From: an uncultured Eubacteriales bacterium
GTDB taxonomy: Bacteria > Bacillota > Clostridia > Peptostreptococcales > Anaerovoracaceae
Direction: 5' to 3'
Assembly (NCBI GenBank): GCA_910583765.1
Contig: CAJTYS010000001.1
Location: 62,001-126,000, forward strand
DNA length: 64,000 nt
A program made the position numbers and the translations under genes. Under the pieces are notes generated by a model that ran no database searches, was not told where the DNA came from, and worked only from the letters and a program-made list of their open reading frames with translations. Of the stretch, positions 49,415 through 58,759 are shown piece after piece (the stretch's first letter is position 1; the number at the start of each line of letters is the position of its first letter).

Positions 49415-51785
49415 ATTTCATCAAGAACTTTCTTCCTTTTTTCTGCTTGGCATACACATGGCTTCCTATGGCTTTCACATAGCGAGCCATTTTTTCATGT
49501 TCGCCCGCAGAAAGTTCCCCGCCGCCAAACCGCACCCAATGAATCAGGCTAAGGATCTCTGTAAACGCAATGCCTGCCGCAGCGTCATAAGCCAGGGAAA
49601 TTTCCTCTGCTCCGTCATAAGGGTTCGCAGGGATCGGATGCTTGTCAAATGCCATGACTTTGCTCATATACTGGTACATGGCATATGCCTGCTCGTTGGT
49701 ACGCACGGTTCCAAAAGAGCGCAGCAGCGTTCTGATCCGATATCTGCCTATGGCTTCAAAAGCAGCGGCCAATAGCAGCAAGACGGCTGGAATCAGCAGC
49801 AGCCACAGCCAGTTCGGTGGCTCTTTCTTTTTCTCCTGCCTTTTCTCCGGCTGATCTTCCTCCGGCGCTTCATCCTGGTAGTTCTGCTTTTTCTCTTCCT
49901 TTATTTTTTCATCTTCCTCCAGGTCCTGGGTCTTTTCCTTCTCCATGTTAAAAAATCCTGGGATCACTTCCACTGGAAACCATCCGATCTCATCTACGTA
50001 AATTTCCACCCAGCTGTGCGCCATGGAGTCTGGGACATCTATATTCACATCGCTCATTTCCGTATAGAGCATCATTTGATCCGGAGATAAATAGTATCCT
50101 TCTGCGTATCTAGCTGGTATCCCCGCGGTTCGGAACATGAGGGCCGCTGCTGTGGCAAAATGCATATCGTCTCCGCTGCGGCTTTCCTCCATGAAATACC
50201 GCAGTTCATCTCCTTCTTTTGATGCGGCCTCCTGGGACAGATCATATGTAAAATTCTCCTCAAAATTGCTTCTGATAAAGTGCAGGACATATTCGATGGT
50301 TCTTCCCGCGCATTTGCTGATACCGCTGCTTTCCAGGGTTTCTGCCTCTTTCTCCGGCACATAGAGATACGTGTCGTACACATACCTGCGATAGACTGCC
50401 TCTGGTTCCGCGTAGTCGTCCCAATTCGGATGCTGGCGCAGCTCCTGAAGCCAGCTGGCGATTCCTTGCTCATCATAGTCCTGGAATCGAGACAAAAAAG
50501 CCTTGAAGGAATATTCCCGCTGTCCAGTCAGTCCTCTGGTGAAAGCACCATAATCCTTTTTATACCGCACCTGATCCGGCATAGCGTCTCCGGTCATAGC
50601 TGCTTCATATGGCAAATACAAATACTTGCTGCTTCCATTAACGTTTTCCACATCCACGGAAACAAAATCGTAATCCTTTGACATGCGGTACAGGCGGTCC
50701 TGCTGGGTCCAGGGATAAAAATTCCGCTGAGCCAGCCACTCCATGGCTCCCGTGTATTCCCCCGCGTATGCGCCTTCCGCGGCTTCCTTCCATCTGCCCT
50801 TTTCAAAATCACCGCCAACGAACCCCCGCAGGTACATGGCCTGTGGCATCTGCATATGCAACGTGAAAACCGGATATTCCGTGTAGGCCATGGGATGGGA
50901 GGCAGACAGATCGCCCTTTGTCAGTTGATCAATGTCCTGACCGCTCAGCTTGTCATACCGCAAATGCTCTTGTGCCTGAATGACAGCGTTCTTTGCTTCG
51001 TCCACGCTTTCCGGCGGCCGGTAGTCTGCTCCAGAAAACAGCAGCACGTAACCCAGCAACAGCATCAGGGTAAGGGTAAGGAAAAAATAGGGCAATGACG
51101 AACGCTGTCTGTTTTGGATGTACAGGATCCTGTTTTTCTTCCGGTCCGCGGGCTTTGCCACAGCCGCCAGGACCAGCAGCTCCGTCCAGCCTAAAAGCAG
51201 CAAAAGCAGCAGCCATATGGAAGGCTCCGCTTTCAGATACAGCCCTGTCACCACAGGAAACCCGGTCAGGATGAAACCCAGCAGGGGTTCTTTGTGATAA
51301 ACGCTATGGACAATGGCCATAGATACCAGGAGCATGACAGGGATCATGGCAAGGAGACAGTCTCTGCTCCATTCTTCAATGCTTCCTGTCACTTGAAAAG
51401 GGATCAGTCCCGCGCCCAGTTCTTCGTTCAAAACCTCGATCATGATATTGACCATGACCATCATGCCGTTCCAGGCTGACTGATAGGTCACTAAGAAAAA
51501 GACAGCGGTTAGCAGAAAGACGTAAAACGCCAAAAATCTCCCCAAAAATGGATTCCAGCACAGGAAATAGAGGATCGTTGGGATCCCAGCGATCATAGCG
51601 ATGCTGGCCGCCCCGCCCACTGGGTCAGGAAACATGGAAAAAAAGGAGTACCAGCATCCCACTGACAGAGCCAGGATCAAAAGCAGCTCAAAGATGACCC
51701 TCCTGGTAAGAGGGCCGCTCTTTTCTTCCGCCGCTTGCGCTAGTCCCGTGGCGATCTGATTGTTCTTTCTGCCTGTCAACATCAT
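49395..51785 (-). CDS. Transglutaminase-fold membrane protein, probably inactive
   Basis: A 796-residue TgpA-like protein: six or seven helices in residues 30-260, an external region to about 610 with a transglutaminase-like domain, and one more helix near 652-672 before a cytoplasmic tail. The core is recognisable: HFATAAALMFRTAGIPARYAEGY and AHSWVEIYVDEIGWFPVEVIPGF (in pieces of the fold). However, where the nucleophile is expected (GYCxxFA) the sequence is SGDDMHFA, so the Cys is replaced by Asp; the family Asp is Glu. It probably acts as a binding or scaffold domain. Last gene after the importer operon, 96 bases downstream. Confidence 0.8.
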   Translation of the reverse strand: MMLTGRKNNQIATGLAQAAEEKSGPLTRRVIFELLLILALSVGCWYSFFSMFPDPVGGAASIAMIAGIPTILYFLCWNPFLGRFLAFYVFLLTAVFFLVTYQSAWNGMMVMVNIMIEVLNEELGAGLIPFQVTGSIEEWSRDCLLAMIPVMLLVSMAIVHSVYHKEPLLGFILTGFPVVTGLYLKAEPSIWLLLLLLLGWTELLVLAAVAKPADRKKNRILYIQNRQRSSLPYFFLTLTLMLLLGYVLLFSGADYRPPESVDEAKNAVIQAQEHLRYDKLSGQDIDQLTKGDLSASHPMAYTEYPVFTLHMQMPQAMYLRGFVGGDFEKGRWKEAAEGAYAGEYTGAMEWLAQRNFYPWTQQDRLYRMSKDYDFVSVDVENVNGSSKYLYLPYEAAMTGDAMPDQVRYKKDYGAFTRGLTGQREYSFKAFLSRFQDYDEQGIASWLQELRQHPNWDDYAEPEAVYRRYVYDTYLYVPEKEAETLESSGISKCAGRTIEYVLHFIRSNFEENFTYDLSQEAASKEGDELRYFMEESRSGDDMHFATAAALMFRTAGIPARYAEGYYLSPDQMMLYTEMSDVNIDVPDSMAHSWVEIYVDEIGWFPVEVIPGFFNMEKEKTQDLEEDEKIKEEKKQNYQDEAPEEDQPEKRQEKKKEPPNWLWLLLIPAVLLLLAAAFEAIGRYRIRTLLRSFGTVRTNEQAYAMYQYMSKVMAFDKHPIPANPYDGAEEISLAYDAAAGIAFTEILSLIHWVRFGGGELSAGEHEKMARYVKAIGSHVYAKQKKGRKFLMKFILFYV

Positions 51786-51881
51786 GATTCGTTCTTCTCC
51801 GCCGCTTCCTTGTTCTCGTCTATATTCCTCCGCCTCTATGCCTTGTTTGCCAGGCTACTACCATACCACCGGGCCCGCTGG

Positions 51882-52961
51882 TTACTGGACAGGCGCATTG
51901 GAAGCGCGCATACCCTCGCCTGCCAGAATCCGCTCCATAGTCTTCTGATCCAGATCCAGCCCAAAATAAGTTTTGTAATAATCAGCGGTATAGGCCGCTA
52001 GATCCAGATCCTGAAATCGTTCTGGATAAAACTGCTTCGCCACGGCCAGCGCACCCATGTGGGCCTCCATGGATCCAGGATGACACCAGCGGGTGGCGCC
52101 TACGGGCAGAGTATGGACGGCCTTGTTTTTTACGGCCTCCAGCCCCTTCCACTTGGAATCAGAAAGCATGTAATCCGTTACCGAATACTCGTTGGCAATG
52201 ATTGCGTCCGGCTCCCAGCGGTACAATTCCTCCAAAGTGACATAGGTTTTATCGCCTCCAGCCTGAGTGCCTTGTTCAATGGAAAGGTCTTTTACCGCCG
52301 CTTTGTTCATGATTTCACCGCAAATGTCTCCTTGCCCATCGGTTCTGATGGCCTCATTGACAGCGTGATAAACCCTGGGCCACTCTTTGCGGGGCACGTC
52401 CTCCAATTTTTCCGCCACTAAGTCAAAGGTCTCCCTGCTGAATCGCAGATAGTCTTCTGCCTGTTCTTCTTTTCCAAAGACTTGCCCTATTACGGAAATC
52501 GCTGTCTCCAGTTCCTCAATGGAACGGTAATCCACCACAACGTAAGGGATTCCCAGATCATCTAATTTTTCCGTTTCTCCGCTGTTCTCCGCTGTGGAAT
52601 AGCGGATCAGAGCCAAATCCGCCCCGATCCTGGCCATTTCTTCTCCATTGATGGCTCCCTCCTGATACGGGGTAGCTGTTTCTTCGATTTTGGGGTACTT
52701 CATCTGCATCAGGACATCTGACTTCACGCCATTGGGCGCGCCTACGATCTTGTCCCCTTCATCCAGCATGGCCATCATATGGGCGGTGCTCGCATAAAGA
52801 CAGGCCACCCGCTGGGGCTGCTCCGGTATTTCCACTGTCCGCCCCGCGCAATCTGTGATGGTCTTCGTTTCTCCTGATGTTGTCCGCACTCCGCTCCCGC
52901 AGCCCGCCAAAAGGAATGCCAAGGCAAGCAGCAGCAAAAGCCTGATGATTCTGTGTTTCAT
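51882..52961 (-). CDS. FecB/BtuF-type solute-binding lipoprotein
   Basis: A 359-residue lipoprotein (lipobox LLAGC, Cys near 21) with the two-lobed TroA-like fold: TDCAGRTVEIPEQPQRVACL at the start, LALIRYSTAEN, DDLGIPYVVVDY, EPDAIIANEY, then a C-terminal TRWCHPGSMEAHMGALAVAK that resembles the HemV/FecB branch for iron, heme or corrinoid uptake. The two-gene partner permease and ATPase lie directly upstream; the stop of the ATPase is two bases from its start. Confidence 0.87.
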   Translation of the reverse strand: MKHRIIRLLLLLALAFLLAGCGSGVRTTSGETKTITDCAGRTVEIPEQPQRVACLYASTAHMMAMLDEGDKIVGAPNGVKSDVLMQMKYPKIEETATPYQEGAINGEEMARIGADLALIRYSTAENSGETEKLDDLGIPYVVVDYRSIEELETAISVIGQVFGKEEQAEDYLRFSRETFDLVAEKLEDVPRKEWPRVYHAVNEAIRTDGQGDICGEIMNKAAVKDLSIEQGTQAGGDKTYVTLEELYRWEPDAIIANEYSVTDYMLSDSKWKGLEAVKNKAVHTLPVGATRWCHPGSMEAHMGALAVAKQFYPERFQDLDLAAYTADYYKTYFGLDLDQKTMERILAGEGMRASNAPVQ

Positions 52962-52963
52962 GA

Positions 52964-53767
52964 TTACCTCTTGTTTCGCAGCGGCAGGATGTATTTTCTC
53001 TCTCCTTCTCCGCTAGTGATGATCTCTGTGATAATGTTAAAACTCTGCTCCAGGTTCTCTTGGGAAAGGACTTGAGATGGCGTCCCCACTTGGATGAAGC
53101 TGCCGTCCTTGATGAGCGCCACTCTTGTGGGGACGCCCTGGTTTTCTAAGTAATAAGCCTGATTCAGAAAGTGGGTGGCCATGATGATGGAGAGCCCTCG
53201 ATCCCTGGTGAGATGGGCAATGATCTCCATCACGTTCAGCTCGTGGGTAAAATCCAAATGCGCCGTGGGCTCGTCCATGACCAAGAGTCTGGATCTTTGG
53301 GCAATGGCTCTGGCAATGAGCACCAGCTGCAGTTCGCCGCCGGAAAGCTTTGTGTATTCCCGGTCTTCAAATCCAGCCAGCCCCACCTGCTCCAGCGCGT
53401 CTTTGGCAATGTCTTTTTCTTCCTGGCCCGGAGGCGCGAAGGTCCTGGCAGCATAAGTCCGCCCCATGGTCACAATGTCCAACACCGTGTAGGCGAATGT
53501 GGTTTTGTGCCCCTGCGGAACATAGGCCATCTGCTCTGCCAGCTCTTTGGGTTTTAGTTGCTTCAGCGGCCTGCCGCCAAGAATGATCTCACCTTCTTTC
53601 AATGGATTCAGCCCCAGCACGCAATCAATGAGCGTGGACTTTCCGCAGCCGTTTGGCCCTATGATGCAGAAAATCTCGCCTTCCTCCACCTGAAAGTCGA
53701 TGTTCTTGAACACTGTTCGTTTGCCATCATAACTGAATGCCGCGTTTTTTACTGCAATGAGCGCCAT
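52964..53767 (-). CDS. FecE/BtuD-type ABC ATPase
   Basis: A 267-residue ATPase with Walker A GPNGCGKST, Q-loop YVPQGHKTTF, signature LSGGELQLVLIARAI, Walker B LLVMDEPTAHLD and H-loop MATHFLNQ. All features fit importer ATPases for siderophore, heme or vitamin B12 systems. Four bases separate it from the permease gene. Confidence 0.92.
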   Translation of the reverse strand: MALIAVKNAAFSYDGKRTVFKNIDFQVEEGEIFCIIGPNGCGKSTLIDCVLGLNPLKEGEIILGGRPLKQLKPKELAEQMAYVPQGHKTTFAYTVLDIVTMGRTYAARTFAPPGQEEKDIAKDALEQVGLAGFEDREYTKLSGGELQLVLIARAIAQRSRLLVMDEPTAHLDFTHELNVMEIIAHLTRDRGLSIIMATHFLNQAYYLENQGVPTRVALIKDGSFIQVGTPSQVLSQENLEQSFNIITEIITSGEGERKYILPLRNKR

Positions 53768-53771
53768 AGTG

Positions 53772-54806
53772 TCACCAGTTCTTTCCTTTCGTCTTTTTCA
53801 GCAGGTAGATGAAAAACGGTCCTCCTACGATAGCGGTCACGATCCCCAGCGGGATCTCCGCTCCAGTGATCGTCCGGCAGATGGTGTCCACGAAAACCAT
53901 GAAACAGGCGCCTATGGAAATGCTGGCCGGAATCAGCCATTTGTTGTCGCTGCCAATGACCATCCTGCACATGTGAGGCACCACCAGACCTACCCAGCCA
54001 ATCACGCCGCTGACACAGACCGCACCCGCGGTGGCCAGGGTCGCGAATCCAATGACGAGCCCTTTGTTCAGCCCCACGTTGAGACCCAAAGTCTTAGCTT
54101 CTCTATCTCCCATGGACAGCACATTGAGCCGCCACCGAAAGAGAACCATGCCAATGATGCCCACCAGCATGGGCACGGCTGAAAACAACAGTTCCTCTGA
54201 TTTAGTAGAAGCCAGACTGCCCATGAGCCAAAAAGTGATGGCTGGAAGCTGACTATAAGGATCCGCCACGTATTTCAGCAGGGAAAGAAGCGCCGAAAAG
54301 ATGGACTGTATGATGGTCCCGCCCAGCACTAGCGTAATGGCAGGCGTGCCGCCGCTGACTTTTCCCGTGAGATATGCCAGAATCACGGCCAATGTCCCGA
54401 ATCCGAACGAAAAGAGGGCGGTCATAGTCATGCTGTTAAACAGCAGAATAGAAAGAGCCGCACCAAATCCTGCTCCATTGGAAACGCCCAGCATGCCGCT
54501 GGAAACCAGAGGGTTGCGAAACAGGCTCTGAAAGCAGGCCCCGCTCACTGCTAGGGAGGCGCCTACCAGCAGCCCCTGGATGGCCCTGGGGACCCGAAGA
54601 TTCATGACAACCGAAAACACCTGGTCATCCACTCCCAGGTCCATCCCACAAACCGCTGTCCCAAAACTCCTGCACACATCGCTGACGCTGACGCTATACC
54701 TGCCAACGCAGACAGCGCCTAGAAAGAAAAGCACGGGGAGCAGGACGAGAACCGCAGTTTTTATGAAATTGTGCCCTTTATGCTTTTCCGCCACTTTGCG
54801 CTCCAT
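53772..54806 (-). CDS. FecCD-type ABC permease
   Basis: A 344-residue permease with about ten helices and FecCD hallmarks: LRVPRAIQGLLVGASLAVSGACFQSLFRNPLV near 70-100, LGGTIIQSIFSALLSLLKY, MGDREAKTLGLNV (coupling loop) and VGLVVPHMCRM. A single permease gene implies a homodimer. Its start lies 29 bases inside the end of the TiaS-like gene, so the two are coupled. Confidence 0.92.
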   Translation of the reverse strand: MERKVAEKHKGHNFIKTAVLVLLPVLFFLGAVCVGRYSVSVSDVCRSFGTAVCGMDLGVDDQVFSVVMNLRVPRAIQGLLVGASLAVSGACFQSLFRNPLVSSGMLGVSNGAGFGAALSILLFNSMTMTALFSFGFGTLAVILAYLTGKVSGGTPAITLVLGGTIIQSIFSALLSLLKYVADPYSQLPAITFWLMGSLASTKSEELLFSAVPMLVGIIGMVLFRWRLNVLSMGDREAKTLGLNVGLNKGLVIGFATLATAGAVCVSGVIGWVGLVVPHMCRMVIGSDNKWLIPASISIGACFMVFVDTICRTITGAEIPLGIVTAIVGGPFFIYLLKKTKGKNW

Positions 54807-55680
54807 TCACGCAGAGGAATCCTTCTGCCGTCCATCTCCTGTAAAGACAGTTGTAGCAAGCGTTTTCATCCTCGCCGTAACATTCTTCCAAATCATTGTC
54901 CGCCTGAAATTCCTGGCAGGCCGTAGTCCAGGTGCTGACCCGTTTGTCGCCTTGATAAAGATCTCTTTTCGTGCAGGCAACGTATCTGCCGCCCTGCTCT
55001 TTGGCGATGAGGGTCTTTTTGTGATCCAGCATGGCCAGCTTTAGCTGCTTTTCCACATGGATCTCTTGGTCATCTTCCAGTTCCTTTCCATGAAAATCCA
55101 AAACCTGCTGGATGCCCATCATGGTTTTCCACCTGGAAACAGAATAGGATTTTCCCGCATGCTGACTGCCTTTTCCTCCTCGAAACGTGCCATCGCAGCC
55201 TGAAAGCCGCAGCCCCACGCCAGCCAGCGCGCCGATGACGCCAATGCCCGTGCCGCCATACTCTTCTAAGATCGTGCCTCCAATCTCACGGGCCAGCTGA
55301 TACGCTTCCTCTTTTTTAATGACTTCCTGCTGCGCCCGTTTTCCAAAAGCAATGAGGCGGTCAGGCTGAACCATTTGGTCCAGCCTGCAGATACAAAGCC
55401 CTGGGTCCGAAGTTTCGGCCATATTCTCCCGCAGGATCGTCTCTGCCTCTTTTTTCACTTCGCTGAGCTCCGCGCCTTCCATGTCCAAGACCATGCACAT
55501 GGAGCTGTTGTGCGATGTGTAGTCGATGTCTTCGTGGAGCAACAGCTGGTGACGGGTCACGCCCAGATCCAGCCTGCCGCCCAGATCCACCAGCCTTTGC
55601 GCGATCATGTCCGCGATTTTTCCTGTGCTGGTGCTCTTTGTCAGATCGTCTGTATCATCTACGCAAACGTATAATTTCAT
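54778..55680 (-). CDS. TiaS-like protein (DDTD motif) in importer operon
   Basis: A 300-residue protein. Its start, VCVDDTDDLTKSTSTGKIADMI, resembles the N-terminal domain of archaeal TiaS (tRNA-Ile2 agmatinylcytidine synthetase), and GGTGIGVIGALAGVGLRLSGCDG resembles its later glycine-rich segment. The C-terminus holds a Cys cluster (ECYGEDENACYNCLY and a final C) that may bind zinc. Tight packing, two bases after the surface protein and overlapping the permease, ties it to the transport system; a tRNA role in a bacterium seems unlikely. The actual substrate is unknown. Confidence 0.7.
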   Translation of the reverse strand: MKLYVCVDDTDDLTKSTSTGKIADMIAQRLVDLGGRLDLGVTRHQLLLHEDIDYTSHNSSMCMVLDMEGAELSEVKKEAETILRENMAETSDPGLCICRLDQMVQPDRLIAFGKRAQQEVIKKEEAYQLAREIGGTILEEYGGTGIGVIGALAGVGLRLSGCDGTFRGGKGSQHAGKSYSVSRWKTMMGIQQVLDFHGKELEDDQEIHVEKQLKLAMLDHKKTLIAKEQGGRYVACTKRDLYQGDKRVSTWTTACQEFQADNDLEECYGEDENACYNCLYRRWTAEGFLCVNGAQSGGKA

Positions 55681-55682
55681 CT

Positions 55683-58600
55683 CTATTTTCCTTTTCCTTG
55701 CTTCACTTTGTAAGCGGCCGCCCCTGAGTAAGCACCGTAAACTTTTTTGCCTCTGATGGTCCGGTAAGCCCGTACTTTGAAGTAGTATTTCTTACCTTTT
55801 TTCAGCTTGCCCACAGTCCAATTCTTTTTCTTTGGACCTTTGACCGTTTTCACGGCTTTATAGCCTTTGTTCTTTTTCAGGGAGCGGTAGACCGTGTAGC
55901 CGCTGGCTCCCTTGACTGTCTTCCAGGATACCGTGGCTTTTTGCGCGCCGCCTTTTTTGGCTTTCTTGGCTTTCACGCCTTTGACCTTGGCCAGAACCGG
56001 CTTGGCGGAGGCGATGTTGGAGTAAGCGCTCCGGTGCGGGGTGCCACCTTCATTTTTATAGGCTTTGACCTTATAGTAATAGGTGGTGCCTGTGGCAAGC
56101 CCTGTGTCCAGGTGACTCCTGGCAGAAGCGGTCAAGGTTATGAGCTTCGAGTATGCGCCGTTTTTCTTCACTGCTCGGAACACTTCGTAACCAGACGCGC
56201 CGCCCACCGCTGACCAGGTCAGGTTCACCTTGTTGTAACCGGACGCTGCCGCTCTCACTGTTGGCGCCGCGGGTGCCTGTGATTCCCTGGCCCTTCCAGT
56301 CACAGTGACTGCGCATGACTTCGTAATCTTTCCGTTCGCGGCAGCTGCTGTGATCACTGCGCTCCCTGCTTTTCCCGCTGTGACAGTGGTGGTCTTTCCT
56401 CGTTCTGGACTGGCTGTCGCCACTGCCGGATTGGAGGAACTCCATGTGACAGTATCGCTGTTGTCACCATATATGGTCACATTGGCTGTCAATGTCCCAG
56501 TTGCCGATGGAGCCAATTCCATCGCTTCCTTGCTCAGAGTCATGGACACCTGGGAGATGATCTTATACCTCTTCCACCCCACGGCAGCTTTATAGGCATC
56601 GACGCTTCCTGGCGGAACAGCGATCGTCTTATTCTCGTCAGGGAACAGCGTACCGTTGTATTCCGGTGGAACAGCGGCGTTACTGATGATCATGTCCGAC
56701 AGAGACTCACACTCCTGAAACGCATTGTTTCCAATAGCAGTCAGGCCTTTTGGCAATACAATGGTCTCCAGCTTCGCGCATCCGGCAAAGGCACTGTCAC
56801 CTATATTCTCAATATTCTCTGGCAAATCGATTTTCTTTAAACAGGTCCTGTTTTTAAAGTAATTGGCCTTTACCCGGTTATCCTCCAGCTTGGCCTCGGA
56901 CAAATCGATGGCAGTCGCCTGCAGGCAATTCTGCTGCAGCCAGGCGATATCCTCCATCCTTGTCAACGCCGCGTCTCCAGCAGTGCGGATCACCAAGGTG
57001 TCCACCTTGCTTTCATCCACGCCTTGCTGTTTCATCTGTTTTTCCGCGGACTGCGCTAAAGCCCCCGCCGTAACACCGGAAATGGTCATCACCCGTTCAG
57101 GCGCAGCTTTGATATTGTACCTGCGCCAGCCTTCTGCTGCCTTATATGCCTTTTCACAGCCATAGGGTACCTGAATGGTCTTTACGCTGGACCCCTGGAA
57201 AGAGTCGCCTAACGTTTCCACATATGCTGGCGGTTCCACTGCCCATACCTTCAATGTCTCCGGCAAGCTGGAACAGTTCTGGAAAGCGTTTGTCCCAAGA
57301 TAGGTGATGGATGGCGGCAATTCAATGTCCTTCAAATTGGTACATCCCGCAAAAGCACTAGGGCCAATTCCTTCCAATGTCTTTGGAAGAACGATCTTCT
57401 CCAAAACTGTGTTTCCTTCAAAATCAAATATCAGATCCCCGTTAGAATTCTCTTTCGTGCATTCTGCCTGAAATAAATCCAAGGATTTCAGAGCAGGCAG
57501 GATTTTGATATAAGCAAAATCAGCCTCATTCAGAGAAACGCCCTTTGAGCAGGTGACTGTAAGGGCAGTGATATCTCTTCCTGTTTGATGAGCCTGTCCC
57601 ACTCTCTGCTCTAATGTTCCTGATTCGGAAAGGTTCACGGCAATGCCTTCTCCCTGCCAGTCCACAGTAACTGTCTGATTGGCCGGCTTTGCCGTGCCGG
57701 TATGATTTGTCGTTTCTGCTGTGGCTGTCAACGTGGCTGTGCCCGGATAATTGGCTGTCCACTGTCCAGTCTTTGGATTCACGGACAGACATCCGTTTTT
57801 TGGAGAAACGCTCCAGGTCACGTTGTATCGCTCGGCTTCATTGGGAACAGCTGTGACAGCTGCTGACACTCTGCCGGTTTCTCCCACCTGGGGAGAAGAT
57901 TCCATGCCTCTGATTTGAACGTCTTTAATCCCCACAAAGACAGAATTCTGAAAATCCTGCAGCGCCTGATACAAGGTATCGGCGGCATTTTCGCCGCCAC
58001 TGGCTGACGCAGTTAGTGCCTCCTGTAACTTCGTCTTTTCTGCGACTGGATACTTTCCCCATTTATCTTCTTCTTTAGGTTCCGGCTCCGCATTACCCAC
58101 ATAGGTTTCGGCGCTGGCTAAAACCTGTTCCACTTCATTTTGAACATCAGCAAGTGGAGGCACACTGTTTACATGAAAGTTGAATTTAATATCCGCGCCA
58201 AGTTTTTTTTCTGTGTTATTGCCGCAGACATCAGCGCCGAAAATGAGCACATAATCGCCTGTCTTCAACCGACCCTTTTCCGTGCCAATGACGATCCGGC
58301 CTAGTTCTGTTCCACCTTTTACCGCTCCGTAAGATTCTTCCGCAAAAAATTTCAGCGTGTCATCACTATGTTTTGCAACTGGCTCTCCCTGTGTATCCGT
58401 TATTTTAATATGCGGCATGCAGTTTTGGCGAAAATTCTCTTTATTAAAGTTGTTCATCCCTGAATCCATGGTAAAAGCAAATTTTACGCCATTTGTGCCA
58501 TCCAATGGTGTATTTATTTTATTTTCGTAATAATCCTGCTGATTTGCCGCAGTACGGAGCACCGTGATGTCCGAAGGATCCAGCATTTTCAAGTGGTTTA

Positions 58601-58742
58601 TTTTCACTGCGCCTGCTGCCCCGATGCCCTGCCAGTCATATTCCGGCTCAGCCGCATATGCGACTGGCGCCGGAATGATGGTCATGAACATGGTCACAAG
58701 GAGCAGCGCTGCTAAAAGTCTCTGCTTTGCGATTTTTTCCAT
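55683..58742 (-). CDS. Large secreted Ig/LRR/fn3 protein
   Basis: A 1019-residue exported protein. Signal peptide about 1-31; an Ig-like ligand-type domain at 33-200 (TMDSGMNNF, CMPHIKITDTQGEPV, YVLIFGADVCGNN); a Big_2-like domain at about 270-365; two blocks of BspA-type leucine-rich repeats (about 395-545 and 610-725: ENIGDSAFAGCAKLETIVLPKGLTAIG); another Big_2 domain (about 735-815); and two fn3 domains (about 830-1015). There is no LPxTG, SLH or membrane anchor. It precedes the TiaS-like and importer genes by two bases, so it belongs to their operon and may capture the ligand on the surface. Confidence 0.82.
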   Translation of the reverse strand: MEKIAKQRLLAALLLVTMFMTIIPAPVAYAAEPEYDWQGIGAAGAVKINHLKMLDPSDITVLRTAANQQDYYENKINTPLDGTNGVKFAFTMDSGMNNFNKENFRQNCMPHIKITDTQGEPVAKHSDDTLKFFAEESYGAVKGGTELGRIVIGTEKGRLKTGDYVLIFGADVCGNNTEKKLGADIKFNFHVNSVPPLADVQNEVEQVLASAETYVGNAEPEPKEEDKWGKYPVAEKTKLQEALTASASGGENAADTLYQALQDFQNSVFVGIKDVQIRGMESSPQVGETGRVSAAVTAVPNEAERYNVTWSVSPKNGCLSVNPKTGQWTANYPGTATLTATAETTNHTGTAKPANQTVTVDWQGEGIAVNLSESGTLEQRVGQAHQTGRDITALTVTCSKGVSLNEADFAYIKILPALKSLDLFQAECTKENSNGDLIFDFEGNTVLEKIVLPKTLEGIGPSAFAGCTNLKDIELPPSITYLGTNAFQNCSSLPETLKVWAVEPPAYVETLGDSFQGSSVKTIQVPYGCEKAYKAAEGWRRYNIKAAPERVMTISGVTAGALAQSAEKQMKQQGVDESKVDTLVIRTAGDAALTRMEDIAWLQQNCLQATAIDLSEAKLEDNRVKANYFKNRTCLKKIDLPENIENIGDSAFAGCAKLETIVLPKGLTAIGNNAFQECESLSDMIISNAAVPPEYNGTLFPDENKTIAVPPGSVDAYKAAVGWKRYKIISQVSMTLSKEAMELAPSATGTLTANVTIYGDNSDTVTWSSSNPAVATASPERGKTTTVTAGKAGSAVITAAAANGKITKSCAVTVTGRARESQAPAAPTVRAAASGYNKVNLTWSAVGGASGYEVFRAVKKNGAYSKLITLTASARSHLDTGLATGTTYYYKVKAYKNEGGTPHRSAYSNIASAKPVLAKVKGVKAKKAKKGGAQKATVSWKTVKGASGYTVYRSLKKNKGYKAVKTVKGPKKKNWTVGKLKKGKKYYFKVRAYRTIRGKKVYGAYSGAAAYKVKQGKGK

Positions 58743-58759
58743 TTATGCACTCCTGTGTT

